A stretch of DNA of 64,000 bases, from positions 191,370,311 through 191,434,310 of the forward strand of contig NC_072791.1 in assembly GCF_028583425.1 (NCBI RefSeq). The letters run 5' to 3'. The notes under the pieces are model-generated. The model saw nothing but the letters and a program-made list of their open reading frames with translations, was not told the DNA's origin and did not search any database. Numbering within the stretch: position 1 is the first letter of the stretch; every line of letters begins with the position of its first letter. The DNA comes from Eublepharis macularius (taxonomy: Eukaryota > Chordata > Lepidosauria > Squamata > Eublepharidae). The position numbers and the translations under genes were made by a program. Shown one piece after another: positions 60,501-64,000 of the stretch.

Positions 60501-63500
60501 AAAAGGTGATGTTGCTGATGACAGGCAAGATGGGTAGAGGGCGGCATGGGTGTGACACTGTGCCACTCCAAAGTTATGCAAATAATTGCCACGGGGGGGG
60601 GGGGGGTTCTTTAGGCTCAGGAAAAAAGGAGGAAGCAGGAGGTGCTGGCATATCTCTGAGTTACACCAGCTTTATCTCCACAGCACGTTTCCACATTATG
60701 TTGGCATGAAGCTTAGTTGCCATCCTGGGTTTTACAGACTGGCTTTTGGATTACTCTTCAAAGTAATCAATTTTTGAGCATATGCCCACAGCAACTACCA
60801 ACTTGACTGATCTTACAAATGCAGACAATTCAGGCATAAAGTGGGACATCGCCTTGCATCTTATCGCCATGCATCGCCATGCATCTTATTAATTATTAAG
60901 GGAATAAGAGTGCACAACTTGCCATTTAAAGATGTTACTGGAAGCAGTCAAAATTTATTTTGTGTGTTAGGGCAGGAAGGTGAGAAAGAAATAGTTCAAT
61001 GCCTTGCCACCAAGGACTATCCATCCCCTATTTTCTACATACATACAAAACCTGCAGTGGAAGGCAAATTGGTTTTGTATTTCTTTTGTTTAGGCACATT
61101 CTTTTGTGCATTGTGCATTCAGAACTGAAGAGTATTGGGCCGAGAAATTCTTAGATAAGGAGTTGCTGGCTCCTTAACTACAACAAAATCACTCTTTCCT
61201 TTGAAAGTTGACATCTCTCATTCCCTGAGTGTACTACCATTGTTATAATAAAAGTCATTGTATTTGGGTACATTTTGGTCAGTTTTATCCTATTACCAGA
61301 GTTTCCAGTGACCTTTGTTCTGCAGAAATACTATACCAAGTTTTTATACCAAATTCTCATTCTATTGACATATCAGCGTATCTACGGGACTGTCCCTCCC
61401 CATATATTTCCCGGAGGACACTCCGATCAGGGGACTAACAGCTGTTGGTGGCCCCTGGCCCCAAGGAGGCCTGCCTAGTGTCGACTAGAGCCAGGGCCTT
61501 TTCGGTCCTGGCTCCCACCTGGTGGAACGTTCTGTCTGCTGAAATCAGGGCCCAGCAGGACCTACTATCCTTCCGCTGGGCCTGCAAGACAAAGTTGTTC
61601 TGCCAGGCATATGGCTGAGGCTGGGCCTCTGCTGGCCTGGAAAAAAAAAAGGGGGTGTATAAAATCTTAACCCTCCCTGTGAATACTGTCCACCATCCTG
61701 TTTTAAATGTATATGGATTTTTATTGTATTTTAATATGTTGTTTTTTATTGTATTTCGTATTTTAATATGTTGTTATCCGCCCTGAGCCCGCTCGCGGGG
61801 AGGGCAGAATAGAAATTTGAAATAAACAAACAAACAAATAAATAAATCATTGATGCCATTTCTATTCTCTTATTTAAAACATCACAGCAACTTTTTGTGG
61901 AACATGCCTCTGTTGTACTCTTGGTTGCATATTTTTATTGTTGAATTAGACTGTGTTCCTGTGTGTGCTAGATTTGTCCCACTTTAATGAGATTAGGATT
62001 TTTAACTGGGGAATGCTGGAACCTTTACACAGCCATTTTCATATGAAGGTCATATGAAAATTTTAAAAAATCATAGTTCGAGACCAATTGAGAACTCCAC
62101 TGGAAAGCATTTTGTGTTATATTTGAATTACAGAGAAACCAATCTGGAGAGCCACCATTTTTCTTTGTAAGGTGGACTACACAATAAATCAGTAAAGACG
62201 ATTTGTGCTCTTACCTCATACAAGTGAATCTGCTTCTCTGTTACTGCAAATATTACTAAAATATTGTTTTTAACAATCTTGTCTATTAACTGTCCAAGGG
62301 TTGGGTATTCCTGAAGACAGACATAAAAAATAAATGAATCCTAAGAGAATGGATTAACTTTTAAACAATGATTCAAAAGTACTGTATATCCACTGCCATT
62401 TTCGGAATGCTTCCCTGGATGTAAGCCCAACTGAACATACCCAAGTAGGATTCTGAGTAGATCTGCTTAGGATGGCATCGTTAAAAAGGTCTACCCAGGA
62501 TCCTACTCTGGCCTATTCAATGGGGCTTACCCCCAGGAAAGTGTTCTGAGGATTGCATTGTAAGTCTTCTCTGTATTCTCATCCTCTCTGAGGGCTATTT
62601 GGAACGGAGAAGATCCTCCACTGCCCTATCCTCCTTTGACAGAATACTCGGCTTTTTTTAGTGGTCTTGCTTTTGGCTCTTTACTATCCAGCTTGCAACT
62701 CATTAATTTATCAGGTGAAACATCCCTCAGTTACCTATCTGCCTAGAAAAGCTGCGCCTGCTAAATTTCAGACTCAGAGCCAAGCTACAAGTGATGCCTG
62801 ACACAGTTTGGACACTTGTCAGCTTCCCTCAAGTTTTGATAGGAAATGTAGGCATCCTGGTTTTACAGCTTGGCTCTCCATTACAGCTGCAAGACCAGGA
62901 TGCCTACATTTCCCATAAAAACTTGAGGAAAGCTGACAAGTGTCCAACCTATGTCAGGCGTCACTTGTAGCTTGGCTCTCAAGTCACAAAAACAGGTTTG
63001 GGAACAGGGAAAAAAAACCCTAGGGATGATTGAGCAAAGCACCTGAGGAATGAGCTTATAGAACTTCTACATTTGAACAACAGTGTGATCTGCAGGGCTT
63101 TTTTCTGGGAAAAGAGCTGGTGGAACTCAGTGGGTTGCCTGCATAGGGGGCAACTCCTGGCGGGAGGTGGTGCCCCTGGTACCACATGTGCATGCACAAA
63201 GTGCGCACATGCTTCCGGGACCACGCAATGACTTCACTTTGGGTCAGCTGGAATAAGGGGGGAGTTTTTAAAGTTTAAATCAGCCTCGGCGAAAATGGTC
63301 ACATGGCCAGTGGCTCCGCCCCCTGATCTCCAGACAGAGGGGAGTTTAGATTGCCCTCTGCGCCAGTGGTGTGGAGGGCAATCTAAACTCCACTCTGTCT
63401 GGAGATCATGGGATGGGGCCACTGGCCATGTGACCATTTTCAAAAGGTGCCAGAACGTTCCACTGCGTTCCAGCTGAAAAAATGCCCTGGCGATCTGTAA

Positions 63501-63795
63501 AAGAAAACTTGGTTGCTACTTCTTTAAAATAGGAATCTTGATATGCAGTCACCTTGTGAAAATGGGTATGAAATATTTCTTATATGAGGTTTCTCTAGAT
63601 TTCTGTGATTGGGGGTCACAAATAATTTCATACCAGAAAGGTTGACATGGAGTATTCATTATTATGGTCCAAGTGGCATTCTCCATCATTTGGAATAACG
63701 ATTCCAGCTAGTTTACTATCCATCCCAAAATGGGAATCAGCATCAGTCACAAACACCAACAGATGTAATGAAATGTTTCTCCACCCAATTCTTTC
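28843..63795 (-). CDS. ITGB6: Integrin beta-6, last ten coding exons (5' part outside window)
   Basis: Beta subunit of the epithelial integrin alphaV-beta6, a cell-surface receptor that in mammals binds RGD ligands such as fibronectin and latent TGF-beta. The exons, in transcript order, are 63795-63634, 62310-62215, 54700-54611, 47758-47624, 44362-43945, 39958-39736, 36328-36231, 32824-32705, 30431-30265 and 28941-28843. All introns are GT-AG and every junction is in phase; the joined coding length is 1608 bases (535 residues plus TAG). The protein follows recalled human ITGB6 closely from mid beta-I domain to the C-terminus, including the beta-6-type extension after NVTY. The human protein is 788 residues, so about 250 N-terminal residues lie beyond 64000. 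Beta-6 is preferred over beta-3 because of MSTxLEYP, QKKCSHxKVG and IPMIMLGVS. The gene looks intact. The oddities are a YTTY in place of CPTC in I-EGF4 and a divergent extreme C-terminus. Confidence 0.96.
28942..30264 (-). other. ITGB6: Last ITGB6 intron
   Basis: GT-AG intron of 1323 bases (donor gtatgt, acceptor tttctag). It contains one plus-strand tRNA-derived SINE; the other sequence is plain. Confidence 0.88.
29327..29625 (+). repeat. tRNA-derived SINE, third family
   Basis: Starts with a tRNA-like head (gtgcaaagtggtaagcagca; B-box-like gagttcaatcc). The body reads tgactcagccttccatcctt, gaggtcggtaaaatgagtac and agatgactggggaaggcaa. It ends cttgcacaggggactacct. Close to the common squamate consensus. 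Confidence 0.75.
30265..30431 (-). CDS. ITGB6: ITGB6 exon: membrane-proximal stalk, transmembrane helix, inner clasp
   Basis: This 167-base exon reads DCPQPPN, then the transmembrane helix [20 protein letters not shown], then [20 protein letters not shown] and ERSKARWQT. The helix and the KLxxxxxDRKE clasp that pairs with the alpha-chain GFFKR are clear. Human has HDRKE where this protein has QDRKE. The aspartate that makes the salt bridge to the alpha chain is kept. The donor is gtatgt in phase 0. Confidence 0.97.
30662..30930 (-). repeat. CR1-type LINE tail
   Basis: Begins cataagaacataagag, an 8-bp CR1-like tail in reverse, then gccatgttggatcaggtcaa, tggcccatccagtccaata and ctctgtgtcacacagtgg, a well-known sauropsid CR1 3' segment. 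Orientation is inferred from the tail. Confidence 0.6.
31019..31502 (+). repeat. 5'-truncated L1 LINE insertion with 14-bp target duplication
   Basis: 484 bp ending in ccaataaaaattttatt and an A run, flanked by AATAATCTGCAGCT at 31005-31018 and 31503-31516 without mismatch. The layout (polyA tail, long duplication, no 5' part) is that of target-primed L1 insertion. The clean duplication indicates a fairly recent event. Confidence 0.75.
32705..32824 (-). CDS. ITGB6: ITGB6 exon: beta-tail domain core
   Basis: This 120-base exon (two leading bases complete a D codon, one trailing base) reads [20 protein letters not shown] then [20 protein letters not shown]. It matches human [20 protein letters not shown]. 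The two cysteines are conserved. The acceptor is ctcacag and the donor gtaggt. Confidence 0.95.
33475..33508. repeat. (GA)n microsatellite
   Basis: About 17 uninterrupted GA units. Confidence 0.95.
34100..34187. mobile_element. Palindromic miniature element (AGTGCAATCC type)
   Basis: Arms agtgcaatcctaagcaaagt and its mirror ctctgtttaggattacact surround ccccattgaaatcaatagg. A related copy is at 54862-54953. Confidence 0.7.
34555..34703. mobile_element. Palindromic miniature element (TTCCACACATGTTGGATAAT type)
   Basis: The ends ggccatttccacacacgttg and caacatgtgtggaagcagcc are inverted repeats, as are gcactttcaatgcactttc and gagtattgaaagtgg inside. No duplication resolved. Confidence 0.65.
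35213..35621. mobile_element. CpG-rich hAT element (CAGGGCCGGC...GCCGGCCCTG)
   Basis: 409 bp, perfect 8-bp duplication GAGGTAGT (35205-35212 and 35622-35629). The inside has a long inverted pair (cccgttcagttgctctg and cagagcaactgaacggg) and a gatgatgtcac/gtgatgtcatc pair. No protein. It forms the only strongly CpG-rich spot in this part of the gene. Confidence 0.9.
36231..36328 (-). CDS. ITGB6: ITGB6 exon: beta-tail domain start
   Basis: This 98-base exon receives two bases from the previous exon and gives one to the next. It reads [20 protein letters not shown] then [12 protein letters not shown]. It matches human [21 protein letters not shown] with all four cysteines kept. The donor gttggt is a weak variant of the consensus but is a proper GT; the acceptor is tcacag. 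Confidence 0.93.
36329..39735 (-). other. ITGB6: ITGB6 intron with a 1.4-kb L2 fragment
   Basis: GT-AG intron of 3407 bases, with an L2 fragment in its right-centre. The stretch 38220-39735 has no recognised repeat apart from a degenerate piece near 38940-39130 with repeated ggccatttt words and a poly-G run near 39391. Confidence 0.85.
36828..38210 (-). repeat. L2-type LINE 3' fragment
   Basis: Minus-strand frames show L2 RT words in order: [32 protein letters not shown], then [34 protein letters not shown] and IARSAFFHL. They are followed by a 3' UTR and a (GTTT)n tail on the plus strand at 36828. Broken, 5'-truncated. Confidence 0.85.
39736..39958 (-). CDS. ITGB6: ITGB6 exon: I-EGF3 and I-EGF4, with CPTC replaced by YTTY
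   Basis: This 223-base exon takes one base from the previous exon and leaves two for the next. It reads [20 protein letters not shown], then [20 protein letters not shown], then [18 protein letters not shown], then [17 protein letters not shown]. All I-EGF3/4 cysteines match human except two: human CERCPTCGDPC is [11 protein letters not shown] here. The frame is unambiguous (TAT ACT ACC TAT), and flanking cysteines and residues are conserved, so this is a real codon difference in the given sequence. NCT is a sequon. The donor is gtaaat. Confidence 0.96.
40257..40466. mobile_element. hAT-like miniature element (CAGGGTTGCCAA type)
   Basis: Ends cagggttgccaattcc and ggctggcaaccc; inside, tctggagatcagctg and other words familiar from squamate copies. 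Flanks gagagagg and gaggaagg agree only partly. Confidence 0.65.
40595..40795. repeat. Local direct and inverted duplications
   Basis: ctgtgccttgttcctctgtgc is a tandem unit. aagaacataaatggaacagc then atcagtttg occurs twice about 65 bp apart, with gatgctgttaccacgttaag between, an inverted echo of the first. Confidence 0.7.
41250..41415. mobile_element. Partial copy of the GAGCCAAGCTACAAGTGA palindrome element
   Basis: Shares agagccaagctgcaagac, catttcccatcaaaacttga and gggaagctgacaagtgtcc with the full copies at 48777 and 62776, but the left arm is worn. Confidence 0.6.
41545..41775 (-). repeat. 5S-rRNA-derived SINE
   Basis: On the minus strand the stretch 41753-41673 matches the 3' part of 5S rRNA (gatcttggaacctaaacaag, gtcagccttggtcagaattt). 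It is then followed by ggcaagcaatggcaaacca and a tail with aagtcagcaacgacttga, a typical 5S-SINE body. Confidence 0.7.
41950..42180 (+). repeat. Sauria-type SINE
   Basis: Plus strand: gactctaatctggagaactg, B-box-like gggtttgattc, ccccacccacctcacagggt, ending in (GTT)n at 42180. Confidence 0.85.
42241..42481. mobile_element. TIR miniature element, about 42-bp inverted ends
   Basis: tattgacctg...gtaataacagatgtagcagg is mirrored by cctggtgcatctgttattac...caggtcaata-like sequence at the right end. A TA on either side suggests a Tc1/mariner-type insertion. Part of its core recurs at 43271-43392. Confidence 0.65.
43271..43392. repeat. Second copy of the core of the 42241 element
   Basis: About 120 bp nearly the same as 42281-42400 (ggatactcagctttctt, aaaagtaagtctctagccca, tctttatattgccacaaggg), same orientation, without the inverted ends. 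Confidence 0.8.
43945..44362 (-). CDS. ITGB6: ITGB6 exon: hybrid domain end, I-EGF1 and I-EGF2
   Basis: This 418-base exon starts in phase 0 and leaves one base for the next codon. It encodes 139 residues beginning [18 protein letters not shown]. After VIIRPVGL the cysteine-rich stalk begins with [10 protein letters not shown], then I-EGF1 ([12 protein letters not shown]) and I-EGF2 ([16 protein letters not shown]). It ends [15 protein letters not shown]. All cysteines of the human exon are kept. The sequons NVT, NSS, NGS and NFS are present. The RGD inside GRGDC is a conserved loop of the stalk also found in human beta-6 and is not a ligand signal. The donor is gtaggt. Confidence 0.97.
45000..45280. 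mobile_element. Worn miniature element remnant
   Basis: Paired aagtgacatcatgg words and a right end ggttgccagcccttaatggg then caaccctag, similar to CAGGGTTGCC-type ends. The left end is lost. Confidence 0.35.
45884..45934. repeat. Perfect palindrome, 24-bp arms, 3-bp centre
   Basis: Left arm 45884-45907 (ctttgttgctgaaaagctta then tata), centre tag, right arm 45911-45934 is its exact reverse complement. Confidence 0.95.
46003..46200 (+). repeat. tRNA-derived SINE (variant 2), worn
   Basis: Plus strand: aggcaatgttgtgcagtctt head, B-box ggttcaaatcc, gggctgttgggaagataaaa, aaagtgggataaaact tail. Confidence 0.6.
46512..46752. mobile_element. TIR miniature element (CCAGGTCCCCT type)
   Basis: Inverted ends tccaggtcccct and aggggacctggca, with internal gatgtcactt and aatgtcactcccc words. 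Confidence 0.55.
47000..47500 (-). repeat. Worn LINE 3' UTR, probably L2-like
   Basis: caaggtgccaccactgaaaa then tgccttgtctgtagctgcc resembles reversed L2 3' regions; A-rich stretch to the left. Weak call. Confidence 0.35.
47624..47758 (-). CDS. ITGB6: ITGB6 exon: hybrid domain, second part
   Basis: This 135-base exon is phase 0 at both ends and encodes 45 residues, from [20 protein letters not shown] to [16 protein letters not shown] and TNGT are N-glycosylation sequons. The two cysteines (AIC and KKC) are those of the hybrid domain. The donor is a consensus gtaagt. The acceptor tttaag has a rather weak pyrimidine tract interrupted by purines, but the alignment to human SAYEELRSEVELE fixes the border. 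Confidence 0.95.
48777..48982. mobile_element. Palindromic miniature element (GAGCCAAGCTACAAGTGA family)
   Basis: Ends gagagccaagctacaagtga and tcacttgtagcttggctctc are inverted. Almost the whole 206 bp folds on itself (gtcagcttccctcaagtttt with aaaacttgagggaagctgac). Confidence 0.85.
49101..49301. mobile_element. Worn CAGGGTTGCC-type miniature element
   Basis: aggggaactgatctctgttc, attctgggagatctccagcc and accacctgaacgttgg follow the same consensus as the 40257 copy, with worn ends. Confidence 0.6.
50478..50745 (-). repeat. tRNA-derived SINE (variant 2) with a small internal duplication
   Basis: Minus-strand copy with (AAAT)n-like tail at 50480. Near 50630-50665 the words ggctgtgct and gtcacccagca are duplicated, which sister copies lack. 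Confidence 0.75.
51171..51350. mobile_element. Long hairpin miniature element (GGCTGAATCCACATTACC)
   Basis: Ends ggctgaatccacattacctc and its mirror gaggtaatgtggattcagcc. The arms of about 80 bp include tgttgcactaaatgttcgct and aaacaccc(g/a)gaagtatagc with only a few mismatches. Confidence 0.85.
52466..52742 (+). repeat. Sauria-type SINE with duplicated head
   Basis: gagagccagcttggtgtag is followed directly by gagagccagtttggtgtagc, a short head duplication. The body runs through ccccacccacctcacagggt to a (GTT)n tail. Confidence 0.88.
53405..53651. mobile_element. hAT miniature element (CAGGGC family, copy 4)
   Basis: Right end AAAAAAAGCCCTG; flanks GATGCAGG and GTTGCAGG agree at 7 of 8. The centre ccctccgcgcggagg joins the two inverted halves. 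Confidence 0.85.
53859..54237. mobile_element. hAT-like element (CAGGCTGGCCCA...TGGGTCAGCCCTG)
   Basis: Ends form an imperfect inverted repeat. Inside, cccttggaatgagctggtt and gatgtttcattat are tandemly duplicated at 54086-54155. Flanks share only ttctg. Confidence 0.55.
54611..54700 (-). CDS. ITGB6: ITGB6 exon: end of beta-I domain
   Basis: This 90-base exon is phase 0 at both ends and encodes 30 residues, [20 protein letters not shown] then [10 protein letters not shown]. It is almost the same as the human beta-6 segment ending LQLIISAYE. The acceptor is atatag and the donor gtatga. It contains the C-terminal helix region of beta-I, whose movement couples ligand binding to hybrid-domain swing-out in this family. 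Confidence 0.95.
54862..54953. mobile_element. Palindromic miniature element (AGTGCAATCC type)
   Basis: acagtacaatcctcagcaga and the mirror ctgtttaggattaagctgt surround ggatttcaatggg. Confidence 0.65.
56940..57127 (+). repeat. tRNA-derived SINE, second family
   Basis: ggggaggactgtggctcagt then ggtacagcgtctgcttgg is a clear tRNA-like head. Body gaaagacctctacctgagac, tail tctgactcagtataaatcag. Confidence 0.7.
57140..58365 (+). repeat. RTE-BovB LINE fragment, split by a solo LTR
   Basis: The frame gives [20 protein letters not shown], then [18 protein letters not shown] and [12 protein letters not shown]. After the LTR come [37 protein letters not shown] and [11 protein letters not shown]. These are in the order of the BovB RT C-terminal region. 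Truncated and decayed; a small ttcattcattca expansion sits near 58010. Confidence 0.85.
57424..57929. mobile_element. Solo LTR fossil inserted in BovB
   Basis: 506 bp with ends TGTTGG and CCAACA and a perfect 5-bp duplication TATGG (57419-57423, 57930-57934). The BovB reading resumes right after. Orientation is not settled; AATAAA words near 57702 and 57740 favour plus. Confidence 0.82.
60030..60170 (+). repeat. tRNA-derived SINE, second family, headless
   Basis: gaaagatatctacccaaggt, gccagtcaaagcagacaata, ggtctgattcagtataaggt match the body and tail of the 56940 copy; the tRNA head is gone. Confidence 0.6.
61395..61850 (+). repeat. L2-type LINE 3' end
   Basis: cctggctcccacctggtgga then acgttctgtctgctgaaatc encodes the L2 C-terminal words. 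The 3' UTR has ttatccgccctgagcccgct and ends in (AAAC)n(AAAT)n at 61850. The body is in the reverse orientation to the 36828 copy. Confidence 0.8.
62215..62310 (-). CDS. ITGB6: ITGB6 exon: beta-I domain, [13 protein letters not shown] segment
   Basis: This 96-base exon is phase 0 at both ends and encodes 32 residues: [16 protein letters not shown] then [16 protein letters not shown]. The acceptor is cttcag and the donor gtaaga. It carries the conserved beta-strand and helix of the beta-I fold found in all integrin beta chains (LIFAVT in human). Confidence 0.95.
62776..62980. mobile_element. Palindromic miniature element (GAGCCAAGCTACAAGTGA family)
   Basis: Inverted ends agagccaagctacaagtga and tcacttgtagcttggctct. 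The same fold-back interior as 48777-48982, with few differences between the copies. Confidence 0.85.
63093..63489. mobile_element. hAT miniature element (CAGGGC family, copy 5, longest)
   Basis: 397 bp, ends CAGGGCTTTTTTC and GAAAAAATGCCCTG; flanks GTGATCTG and GCGATCTG agree at 7 of 8. It has about 140 bp extra near 63145-63285 (cacatgtgcatgcac and so on) compared with the other long copies. Confidence 0.85.
63634..63795 (-). CDS. ITGB6: ITGB6 exon: beta-I domain, [13 protein letters not shown] segment
   Basis: This 162-base exon has phase 0 at both ends and encodes 54 residues, [20 protein letters not shown] then [18 protein letters not shown]. The acceptor is ttccag and the donor is gtatga. 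It covers the central strand of the von Willebrand A-like beta-I domain; the TDAD aspartate corresponds to a metal-site (ADMIDAS) residue by comparison with beta-3. NIS is an N-glycosylation sequon. [16 protein letters not shown] closes the exon and matches beta-6 better than beta-3. The previous exon, with the MIDAS motif, is not in the window. Confidence 0.96.
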
Positions 63796-64000
63796 CTGGA
63801 ATGAAAATGTAAACAGTTTTGGTTAACAGTAACACTGAGATGCTGATACAATATATGATGAATGACAAGATATGATGCAAATGTGCATGGCACTTACACA
63901 AATATATAGGGAAATCTGTCACTTCTGTTAAAATAATGCCATATCCTACACTACATAAACTGAGTATAAGAATCACAATTACTAGTAGTCTCATGTCTCA

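Larger units (their letters stand above)
54701..62214 (-). other. ITGB6: ITGB6 intron with BovB, LTR, L2 and SINE copies
   Basis: GT-AG intron of 7514 bases. It holds a tRNA-type SINE, a BovB fragment with a solo LTR inside it, a second SINE and an L2 tail (listed separately). The stretches 54955-56935 and 58370-60025 show no repeat or gene I recognise. Confidence 0.85.
62311..63633 (-). other. ITGB6: ITGB6 intron between the first two exons in the window
   Basis: GT-AG intron of 1323 bases. It is largely made of two palindromic elements, 62776-62980 and 63093-63489, described separately. The rest, including 62405-62570 (possibly an old palindromic miniature element), shows no coding signal. 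Confidence 0.9.

Noticed and set aside
9688-63489. Spaced, repeated palindromes read as a CRISPR-like array
   Set aside because: The copies are kilobases apart, carry transposon ends with target duplications, and the genome is eukaryotic.

Overview
This is a vertebrate nuclear window, most likely from a squamate reptile (lizard; a gecko is possible but not shown). Evidence for this is the mix of Sauria-type tRNA SINEs, RTE-BovB, CR1, L2 and L1 LINEs, a Penelope-like retroelement, 5S-rRNA-derived SINEs and a very rich set of hAT-type miniature elements. Only one protein-coding gene can be supported: the 3' two-thirds of the integrin beta-6 gene (ITGB6) on the minus strand.

ITGB6 lies between 28843 and 63795. 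Ten consecutive coding exons were read directly. They have GT-AG borders, agree in phase at every junction, and sum to 1608 coding bases (535 residues plus stop). They run from the middle of the beta-I (ligand-binding) domain through the hybrid-domain return, PSI/I-EGF modules, beta-tail domain, transmembrane helix and NPLY/NVTY cytoplasmic tail. The 5' exons (signal peptide, PSI, first half of beta-I) lie beyond the right edge. The most notable coding observation is in I-EGF4: the CPTC motif seen in human beta-6 and beta-3 reads YTTY here, so two cysteines have gone together.

The region left of the gene (1-28842) is its 3' flank and carries no gene I can support. It holds two long non-autonomous hAT elements with perfect 8-bp target duplications (15427-16091 inside a SINE; 17294-20423 inside an old L2 LINE). 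It also holds a Penelope-like element nested in another repeat (about 5150-7520), a solo LTR with a 5-bp duplication (8544-8887), and several SINEs. In human the next gene on this side would be PLA2R1; none of its exons was seen.

The introns of ITGB6 hold the rest: Sauria SINEs on both strands, L2, CR1, L1 and BovB LINE pieces, a solo LTR inserted in the BovB copy, and palindromic miniature elements. One family (CAGGGC...GCCCTG ends, 8-bp duplications) has five copies across the window. No previously unknown gene system was found. The unusual signals are the paired cysteine loss, a 77-bp patch of Penelope-like sequence set inside a SINE, a perfect 24-bp-arm palindrome, and several long hairpin elements.
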